From NCBI GenBank assembly GCA_007122945.1, contig SKSP01000305.1, positions 1-6,674 on the forward strand: DNA of 6,674 nt, in the 5' to 3' direction. The stretch is from Ilumatobacteraceae bacterium. GTDB lineage: Bacteria > Actinomycetota > Acidimicrobiia > Acidimicrobiales > Ilumatobacteraceae. A program made the position numbers and the translations under genes. The notes below the pieces were generated by a model. The model did not search any database. It saw only the letters and a list, made by a program, of their open reading frames with translations, and had not been told where the DNA came from. Of this stretch, positions 1-4,742 are shown in pieces. Numbering within the stretch: the first letter of the stretch is position 1; the number at the start of each line of letters is the position of its first letter.

Positions 1-356
1 CCGGCCTGCCGGTGCCCGAGTACATGGAGGGCCGCCCGCTGCCGGTCGACGACGCGGACGCCTCGGCACGCGGGTTCGAGCGGGTGCTGACCGAGTGGGA
101 CAGCGTGCTGTTCGGGGTGGATGTGCACTGCCGCACGATCACCCGCGACGGCTGGGTGTGCACGACGTACCTGCCGGGCCACAGCCACGACGGCACCGAG
201 GGCGAGCTGTACGACCTCGCCGACGACCCGCTCCAGCGGGTCAACCGGTGGGACGACCCGGCCGTGCGCTCGGTCCGCGACGACCTGCTCGCCGACCTGT
301 GGGAGCATCAACCCGAGATGCGCACCCCGCTCCCGAGGGTCGAAGCCCCGGTTTGA
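1..356 (+). CDS. Sulfatase-family enzyme, C-terminal fragment (5' end outside window)
   Basis: The visible part is about 117 codons, in frame from base 3 to the TGA at 354-356. The N-terminal catalytic domain, including the formylglycine Cys/Ser site and metal ligands, lies to the left of the window. What remains resembles the C-terminal subdomain of arylsulfatase-type enzymes (alkaline-phosphatase superfamily). An entry of the form GLPVPEYMEGRPLP is followed by a strand pair around RDGWVCTTYL. Next comes the ELYDLADDPLQRVNRWDDPA segment, the typical 'ELYDL..DP.E..N' motif, and a final helix (VRDDLLADLWEHQ). Enzymes of this family hydrolyse sulfate esters, or phosphonate/phosphate esters in some members. 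The substrate cannot be told from this end. The GTG at base 12 is an internal codon, not a start. The family call is fairly firm from the tail motif; the sub-family is unknown. Confidence 0.8.
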   Translation, partial: GLPVPEYMEGRPLPVDDADASARGFERVLTEWDSVLFGVDVHCRTITRDGWVCTTYLPGHSHDGTEGELYDLADDPLQRVNRWDDPAVRSVRDDLLADLWEHQPEMRTPLPRVEAPV

Positions 357-376
357 CGGGCGCCGGCGTGGGGCTT
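343..376 (+). terminator. Possible hairpin terminator after the sulfatase gene
   Basis: The 7-bp arms AAGCCCC (343-349) and GGGGCTT (370-376) flank a loop that contains the self-complementary CGCCGGCG (361-368). The left arm overlaps the last sulfatase codons. The right arm is followed by only a short TTA-like run, so this is a weak candidate for an intrinsic terminator. Confidence 0.35.
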
Positions 377-444
377 TAAGAGTACTGACAGAGTTGTTCG
401 TACGGTCGTGGTCGATCCGTCCCGTCGATCGAAAGGCCACCACC
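377..444 (+). promoter_or_regulatory. Leader of the LPATG surface-protein gene: possible promoter plus RBS
   Basis: This short gap must hold the promoter of the next gene if that gene is not read through from the sulfatase. CTGACA at 385-390 is one base from a TTGACA -35 box, and TACGGT at 401-406 fits a TAnnnT -10 pattern. The two are only 10 bp apart and cannot act as a pair, so no promoter can be fixed. The ribosome-binding site is clearer: GAAAGG at 431-436, 8 nt before the GTG at 445. Confidence 0.3.
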
Positions 445-1467
445 GTGAAACGACTCCTCGCCGCTGCGGCACTCGCCGCCGGAGCGCTCGCGCTCCCCAC
501 CGCTCTCGCCGGCGCCCTCCCAGCCGAGCCGACCGTTCCCTCGCTGACCGTCTCACCCGAGGAGGGCCCACCGGGCTTCGAGTTCGCGATGACGGTGACC
601 GACTGCATCGAAGACGAACCCGTCCGGTTCACCCTCACCCAGTTCGTCAACCCGACCGTCGACATCACGTGCGAGGACGGGACCGCCTCGGCCGTCCTCG
701 CCGCTCCGAACGTCGCCGGGACGTATGGTGTCGGGGCTCGTGTCGGTGACCCCGGCGACGTCTTCAGCTTCCCGGAGTGCGAGGAGGATTCCTCGGGAAC
801 GTGCTGGGTCTACTCGGAGATCACCGTCCTGCCGCCGAGCCTCACCGCGTCGCCGGCGTCGGGGGAGCCGGGGTTCGGGTTCACGATGACCGTCGAGAAC
901 TGCGGCACCCAGTTCTTCGAGCCGTCATCGGTGTCGACCGCGGAGGTGGGCCTGGGCCAGGACGTCGTGTTCGTGCTCCCCGAGACCGGCCAGGAGGAGG
1001 AGGCCTTCTGCCCGCAGCCGGGCGGCACGGTCACGTCGGGGACGTTCACCGCGCCCGACGAGGCCGACGAGTACGTCGTCTACGCGCTGTTCCCGCTGCC
1101 GGAGATGGAGTTCCTCGCCCTGCAGCAAGACGAGCTGCCGCTCGACTGCGCCCAGGCGGAGGAGCCGTTCGACTGCGCGGTGTTCGCGACCGTCACCGTC
1201 GAGGAGCCGCCGCCGGCCACCGATCCGCCGGTGACCGACCCGCCGGCAACGGACCCGCCGGCAACGGACCCGCCCGCCACCGACCCGCCCGCCACGACCG
1301 CGCCGCCGACCACCGTCGACGACGGAGCGACCGAGCCGGCCGCCCCGATCGTCGAACTGCCGGCGACGGGTTCGGGTTCCTCCGGCGCTGCGGCGGCGGC
1401 GATCCTGCTCGTGGCCCTCGGTGGTGCGCTGCTCGCGTTCGCGGGAACCCGGCGACGGTCGGTCTGA
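445..1467 (+). CDS. Secreted LPATG-anchored surface protein with two Ig-like modules and a Pro/Thr linker
   Basis: This 340-residue protein starts at GTG 445, 8 nt after GAAAGG. The start puts the positive residues K2-R3 directly before a hydrophobic Ala/Leu stretch (about 4-22), giving a Sec signal peptide likely cut near residues 22-27. Two related modules follow: PSLTVSP...GFEFAMTVTDC (32-54) and PSLTASP...GFGFTMTVENC (131-153), offset by exactly 99 residues. Each looks like an all-beta, Ig-like domain with several Cys. Residues 258-282 are five (A/V)TDPP pentapeptides, then a Thr/Pro tract, a typical wall-spanning linker. The C terminus is a cell-wall sorting signal: LPATG at 305-309, a hydrophobic helix and a TRRR tail. 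A class E- or C/D-like sortase would be expected to act on it, but none is in the window. The protein is acidic, and its ligand or structural role is unknown. Confidence 0.88.
   Translation: MKRLLAAAALAAGALALPTALAGALPAEPTVPSLTVSPEEGPPGFEFAMTVTDCIEDEPVRFTLTQFVNPTVDITCEDGTASAVLAAPNVAGTYGVGARVGDPGDVFSFPECEEDSSGTCWVYSEITVLPPSLTASPASGEPGFGFTMTVENCGTQFFEPSSVSTAEVGLGQDVVFVLPETGQEEEAFCPQPGGTVTSGTFTAPDEADEYVVYALFPLPEMEFLALQQDELPLDCAQAEEPFDCAVFATVTVEEPPPATDPPVTDPPATDPPATDPPATDPPATTAPPTTVDDGATEPAAPIVELPATGSGSSGAAAAAILLVALGGALLAFAGTRRRSV
1216..1290 (+). repeat. Five tandem 15-bp repeats encoding (A/V)TDPP
   Basis: Five 15-bp units encode ATDPP, VTDPP, ATDPP, ATDPP and ATDPP, followed by ATTAPPTT. Units three and four differ by one base. 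The array lies between the second Ig-like module and the LPATG sorting signal, where an extended, possibly glycosylated, wall-spanning stalk is expected. Such repeats can change copy number by slippage. Confidence 0.85.
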
Positions 1468-1501
1468 CCGTCGACAACGCTCGCTCCACCGCTGGCGGCG
1501 C

Positions 1502-1518
1502 GCCGGGACGCCCCCGGC
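1502..1518. terminator. Hairpin between convergent genes, possible bidirectional terminator
   Basis: GCCGGG (1502-1507) and CCCGGC (1513-1518) form a perfect 6-bp stem with a 5-nt loop. It lies in the 56-bp gap between the surface-protein stop (1467) and the P450 stop (1524). No T-run follows on either strand, so it would be a weak or non-canonical terminator. Confidence 0.35.
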
Positions 1519-1523
1519 CGTCG

Positions 1524-2741
1524 TCAGCGGTTGAGGTGGACGGGGATGTTGCGGGGGCCGCGCACCTGGCCGCACGCCCACGTGGTCTCGCGTGACGTGT
1601 CGAGGGAGTAGTCGGGGAACGCCCGCAGCCACTCCTGCAGCGCGACCGTGAGCTCGAGGCGGGCCAGGTTCGACCCGAGGCAGCGGTGGATGCCGAGCCC
1701 GAACGCGACGTGGCGGTTGTGCTCGCGGTCGATCAGGAACTCGTCGGCGCGCTCGAACGCCTCCGGGTCGTGGTTGGCGGCCGGGAACGTCAGCAGCATC
1801 TGGTCGCCGGCGTGCGCCGGACAGCCCGACACCTCGGTGTCGGCGATCACCTTGCGGGCCATCGTCACCGGCGCGTAGTAGCGCAGCACCTCTTCGATCG
1901 CGGTCTTCCACAACATGTCGTCGTCGTCGACCGCCACGAGTCGCGCCCGCTGGTCGGGGTGCTGGGCGAAGTGCCACAGCCCCGACCCGATCGCGCTCCA
2001 CGTCGTGTCGATGCCGGCGATGATCTGCAGCTTGACGTACCCGCGCTTGAGCGCGTCGGGTACCGGCTCGCCGTCGATCTCGGCGTGGGCGATGATCGTC
2101 AACATGTCGTCGGCCGGTTCGGCCACCCGCTCGGCCAGCTTCTCGGACACGTAGGCGTCCATCTCCTGGGCGACGGCCAGGCGGACGCTGTTGTCGCGCG
2201 GCGCCAGCTGGAACGACCGGTGCAGCCAGTCGCGGAACATGTCGGCGTCGGATTCCGGCGTGCCGAGCAGCAGGCAGATGCCGTGCACCGGGATGTGCTG
2301 GGAGTACTCCTCGGCGGCATCCGCGGTCGCTCGGCCGTCGAGCTCGTCGATCAACGACCGACAGAACGAGCGCATCTCGCCCTCGAGCGGGTCGATCATC
2401 TTCGGGCTGAACGACGGCAGCAGCAGCCGGCGATGGGCCTGGTGGTCGGGCGGGTCGGAGGTGATCGGCGGCGCCGGTGTGCGGGGCGCGTCGGGTCGCG
2501 ACACGTTCACCCAGATGGACGAGTAGTGCTCGGTGTCGTGGGCGATCGTCTTCACGCCCTCCATGGTGACGGGCATGAACGCCCGCCCGTAGCGCTCGGT
2601 GGTGGCGACCGGGCACTGCTCGCGCACGTCGTTCCAGATGTCGATCGCGTTGGGGCCCCAGGCGGGGTCGAGCCAGTCCCAGTCGTGCACCCAGTCGGTC
2701 ACCGGCGGCGAGTCGGCGGCGGTGTCGGTGTCGTACGCCAT
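1524..2741 (-). CDS. Cytochrome P450 monooxygenase
   Basis: This 405-residue protein has the usual length of a soluble bacterial class I P450. The ATG at 2741 is chosen because GAGGGGG (2747-2753) lies 5 nt upstream; the frame stays open further upstream without comparable support. Visible motifs in order are the I-helix oxygen-activation motif AGIDTT (242-247), the K-helix ExxR as EVLR (284-287), and the heme loop FGLGIHRCLG (347-356) with the thiolate ligand Cys354. The acidic, Trp-rich N terminus (VHDWDWLDPAWGP) has no membrane anchor, so the enzyme is cytoplasmic. P450s of this type insert one oxygen atom into an organic substrate using electrons from a ferredoxin or flavin reductase. No redox partner or pathway genes are adjacent, so the substrate is not predictable; steroid, terpenoid, fatty-acid and xenobiotic hydroxylation are all possible. 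It is divergent from the universal stress protein gene. Confidence 0.95.
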   Translation of the reverse strand: MAYDTDTAADSPPVTDWVHDWDWLDPAWGPNAIDIWNDVREQCPVATTERYGRAFMPVTMEGVKTIAHDTEHYSSIWVNVSRPDAPRTPAPPITSDPPDHQAHRRLLLPSFSPKMIDPLEGEMRSFCRSLIDELDGRATADAAEEYSQHIPVHGICLLLGTPESDADMFRDWLHRSFQLAPRDNSVRLAVAQEMDAYVSEKLAERVAEPADDMLTIIAHAEIDGEPVPDALKRGYVKLQIIAGIDTTWSAIGSGLWHFAQHPDQRARLVAVDDDDMLWKTAIEEVLRYYAPVTMARKVIADTEVSGCPAHAGDQMLLTFPAANHDPEAFERADEFLIDREHNRHVAFGLGIHRCLGSNLARLELTVALQEWLRAFPDYSLDTSRETTWACGQVRGPRNIPVHLNR

Positions 2742-2831
2742 CTGATCCCCCTCGAGTCGGCGTCTCCCCGACGGTGACGGTAGTCGCGTGTTCACCCCCC
2801 ACGCCGAGCGGAGGAATGGAAGAATGTGGAC
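2742..2831. promoter_or_regulatory. Divergent intergenic region with both ribosome-binding sites
   Basis: These 90 bp separate the starts of the P450 gene (minus) and the stress-protein gene (plus), so promoters for both should lie here. The minus-strand RBS is GAGGGGG (2747-2753). On the plus strand, GGAGG (2810-2814) and GGAAG (2818-2822) precede the stress-protein start. A 7-bp inverted repeat, TCGGCGT (2757-2763) and ACGCCGA (2801-2807), is centred on the region and could be an operator or a chance match. No convincing -35/-10 pair was found on either strand. Confidence 0.5.
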
Positions 2832-3293
2832 ATGACCCGCATCCTGATCGCCGTGGACGGCTCCGACCTCGATCACGAGTGCGTGGCGACCGCCCGCCGA
2901 CTGTTCGGCACCGAGGCCGAGTACCTCGCCGTGAGCGTCGCCCACGAGCCCGCCCAGCGCACGGCGATGGTGCCGGTCCCGTACGGGTTCGTCTACCCGT
3001 ACGCGTCGGTGGAGCCGATGCGGGTGGACGACGGGTCTAACCCGGTCGACCGGGCCGAGGACATCGCCCGCCGGGCCGCCGAGGAGGCCGGCCTCGACAA
3101 CGCCGAGGTGATCGGCGAGGTCGGCGATCCGGCCGAGGTGATCGTCGGTGCCGCGGCCCGGCACGCCTGCGACGCGATCGTGGTCGGCTCCCACGACCGC
3201 GGCTGGCTGTCACGTCTCGTGCAGCCGTCGGTGTCGAGCGAGGTGCTGTCGAGCTCCAGCATCCCCGTCCTCGTCGTCAAGGCCCCCACCTGA
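2832..3293 (+). CDS. Universal stress protein (UspA family), single domain
   Basis: This 153-residue protein is the usual size of a single Usp domain. It starts TRILIAVDGSD, the classic first beta strand with the conserved Asp at the nucleotide pocket. It continues through RAEDIARRAAEEAG and GDPAEVIVGAAARHACDAIVVGSHDRG, and ends in the IPVLVVK strand. The ATG at 2832 is chosen because the family begins at this point and GGAAG (2818-2822) lies 9 nt upstream. A GTG at 2826, two codons earlier and 11 nt from GGAGG, is an alternative. ATP-binding Usps carry G-x2-G-x9-G-[ST]. Here the loop from GSHD to QPS has Asp and Pro in place of the second and third Gly, so ATP binding may be lost or altered. 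The residue 40-65 region (VPVPYGFVYPYASVEP) is Pro/Tyr-rich and looks like an extended loop. The specific stress or partner is unknown. Confidence 0.93.
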   Translation: MTRILIAVDGSDLDHECVATARRLFGTEAEYLAVSVAHEPAQRTAMVPVPYGFVYPYASVEPMRVDDGSNPVDRAEDIARRAAEEAGLDNAEVIGEVGDPAEVIVGAAARHACDAIVVGSHDRGWLSRLVQPSVSSEVLSSSSIPVLVVKAPT

Positions 3294-3296
3294 GGC

Positions 3297-4718
3297 TCAG
3301 ATGTTGACGACCGTGCCGAGGCACGGTATGCGAACGAGGTGGCGGGCGTGGACCACCCGGTCGACCGCTTCGGTCGCCGTGCACGGTGACGACGCCATCT
3401 CGCGCGCGAGCGCGGCCACGACCAGCGGCGCGGCGAACGACGTGCCGCTCCAGCACGCCCACCCCCGGAAGTGGTCGGGGTCGACGCTGTTGATCTTGGG
3501 CAGCTTCCCGTCGAACGACCGGAAGAACGAGCTCACGAGGTCGGTGCCGGGGGCGCAGGCGTCGACCCAACGTCCGTAGTTCGTCCACGGTGCCGGGCCG
3601 TCGGGCCCGAGGGCGCCGACGGCGACGACGCCCGGGAAGGCGGCGGGGTAGTTGGGGAGGCAGGAACCGTCGTTCCCGGCGGACGCGACGAGCACGATGC
3701 CCGCCTCGACCGCGGCGGCGACCGACTCGCGCAGGGCGAACGACCCCTCCGAGAGGTGACCGCCGAACGACATCGAGATGATGTCGGGACGCACACCGGC
3801 GGGGCGGGCGATCTCCTGCTCGAGCGCGAACGTGACGTCGCTCTCGGTGACGTCGCCGAGCGGGGCCACGACGCCGCGGACGTCGATCGTGCATCCGCGG
3901 GCGTACTGCTCGATGAGCCCGGCGATGAACGTGCCGTGCCCGGCGACCGGGTCGAGGTAGCCGTCGGGCGGATGCGTGACCCCGTGTCGTCCCTCGATCG
4001 CCGCGTCGGGGACCTCCACGGTGCCGTTGATTCGCCATGCACCGGAGTGCTCGGCCGGTGGTGCGAGCAACGGAGGGCACTGATCTGCCCGGTCGGCGAG
4101 GCCGGTGTCGAGGACGACCACCCGCGCGTGCGGACCGGGTGCGTTGCCGCCGCGGGGCGTCGTCTCGGGCGCGATGGCCGGCTCGGCCGTGCTCGTCGGC
4201 GTGCCGCCCGTGGCGTTCGGGTTCGCCCGGTACGGGTTGGCCCGCCACGGGTTCGCCCGCCAGGGGTTGGCCCGGTACGGGTTGGCGCGCCATGGGTTCG
4301 CCCGCCATGGGTTGGCGCCGAACGGGCCGGCCGCGCCCTCGTGGAGGAGCTCGAACATGTCGGCGGGGTGCGGCCCGCACCCGTCCAGACACGATCCGTG
4401 GGCGAACAGGACGTGATCGGGCTGGACGTCGAACCGCTCGGCCCGGAGTCGTTCGATCGCGGCCTGCTCGTTGTCGACCCCGGTCAGCACCTGGGTGCGC
4501 ATCCCGTCGCGCTCCGAGATGATCCGCGCGACATCACCGCCGAGGATCCCGCGGATGCGTTCGAGCTGGCCGCTGCTGCCGCGCATGACGAGGCGCCCTG
4601 GTCGGTAGGCGTACCCGTCGCCGTCCTGAGCGACGCGGAGGCGGTCGGCGAGCGTCGGTGACGGCACGTCGTCGTCGGGACCGTCGCTCCGTCTGTCGTC
4701 GTGATCGGTCGTGCTCAT
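3297..4718 (-). CDS. Subtilisin-family (S8) serine protease with an NP[WY]RA pentapeptide array
   Basis: This 473-residue protein starts at ATG 4718, with GAGGAA (4729-4734) 10 nt upstream. The subtilase domain spans about 197-473. It has catalytic Asp204 in VVLDTG, His261 in GHGTFIAG, oxyanion Asn349 in SAGND and Ser427 in SGTSFAAP, so it should be an active endopeptidase. Residues 1-30 are hydrophilic and acidic, with no signal peptide. Residues 36-107 (YRPGRLVMR to VQPDHVLFAH) resemble a subtilase prodomain in placement and pattern, though this is not proven. Then come a possible metal site, H107-x2-C110-x3-C114-x2-H117, and six tandem NP[WY]RA units plus NP (136-167). A Pro/Thr-rich linker leads to the protease domain. 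The gene lies 24 bp downstream of the STAND ATPase gene on the same strand, probably co-transcribed. It ends 3 bp from the convergent stress-protein gene. Substrate and cellular location are unknown. Confidence 0.93.
   Translation of the reverse strand: MSTTDHDDRRSDGPDDDVPSPTLADRLRVAQDGDGYAYRPGRLVMRGSSGQLERIRGILGGDVARIISERDGMRTQVLTGVDNEQAAIERLRAERFDVQPDHVLFAHGSCLDGCGPHPADMFELLHEGAAGPFGANPWRANPWRANPYRANPWRANPWRANPYRANPNATGGTPTSTAEPAIAPETTPRGGNAPGPHARVVVLDTGLADRADQCPPLLAPPAEHSGAWRINGTVEVPDAAIEGRHGVTHPPDGYLDPVAGHGTFIAGLIEQYARGCTIDVRGVVAPLGDVTESDVTFALEQEIARPAGVRPDIISMSFGGHLSEGSFALRESVAAAVEAGIVLVASAGNDGSCLPNYPAAFPGVVAVGALGPDGPAPWTNYGRWVDACAPGTDLVSSFFRSFDGKLPKINSVDPDHFRGWACWSGTSFAAPLVVAALAREMASSPCTATEAVDRVVHARHLVRIPCLGTVVNI
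3310..3327. terminator. 8-bp inverted repeat just past the stress-protein stop
   Basis: ACCGTGCC (3310-3317) and GGCACGGT (3320-3327) are perfect complements, giving a 7-bp stem with a 4-nt loop when folded. The repeat begins 17 bp after the stress-protein stop but lies inside the last codons of the convergent protease gene. It may end plus-strand transcription. No T-run follows, so the call is tentative. Confidence 0.4.
4218..4313 (-). repeat. Six tandem 15-bp repeats encoding NPWRA/NPYRA
   Basis: The coding strand holds six 15-bp units, NPWRA NPWRA NPYRA NPWRA NPWRA NPYRA, and then a partial NP. The W-W-Y order occurs twice, so there is a 45-bp higher-order unit. Third codon positions and some synonymous sites vary between units (for example Ala as GCC, GCG or GCA-type choices and Pro as CCA or CCC/CCG types) while Asn, Pro, Arg and Ala are kept. 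The array lies between the N-terminal region and the protease domain. Confidence 0.92.
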
Positions 4719-4728
4719 GGTGGTCTCG

Positions 4729-4734
4729 TTCCTC
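4729..4734 (-). promoter_or_regulatory. Ribosome-binding site of the S8 protease gene
   Basis: GAGGAA on the minus strand lies 10 nt before the ATG at 4718, inside the 24-bp gap after the ATPase stop codon. It fixes the protease start. With no room for a separate promoter in the gap, it supports translation from a shared transcript. Confidence 0.7.
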
Positions 4735-4742
4735 TCGTTGGG

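Noticed and set aside
1686..2777. Plus-strand open frame of 363 codons antisense to the P450
   Set aside because: Its low-complexity Val/Gly/Arg/Asp composition mirrors the P450 codons. It has no RBS or recognisable domain.
2774..2795. GTGA...TCAC as a CRP-type binding site
   Set aside because: The half-sites are 14 bp apart rather than 6, and the interior shows no further symmetry.
925..2802. Very long minus-strand open frame (625 codons) spanning the P450 gene and the surface-protein tail
   Set aside because: It is Arg/Pro/Gly-rich, shows no family motif, and overlaps the real P450 frame, which has all P450 signatures. It is a high-GC frame artefact.
2742..3194. Longer N terminus for the P450 extending through the stress-protein gene
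   Set aside because: The extension is antisense to a well-supported Usp gene. The ATG at 2741 has a strong RBS and gives normal P450 length.
4218..4313. CRISPR-like array from the 15-bp periodicity
   Set aside because: The units are directly adjacent with no spacers, in frame, and vary mostly at synonymous sites, so they are protein-coding repeats.
4105..4416. Plus-strand frame with repeats of the form LARYG/FARHG
   Set aside because: These repeats are the antisense reading of the NP[WY]RA array. There is no independent start signal or further coding evidence.
3471..4661. Plus-strand open frame of 396 codons antisense to the S8 protease
   Set aside because: It is a shadow of the protease frame. 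The protease has intact triad motifs and an RBS.
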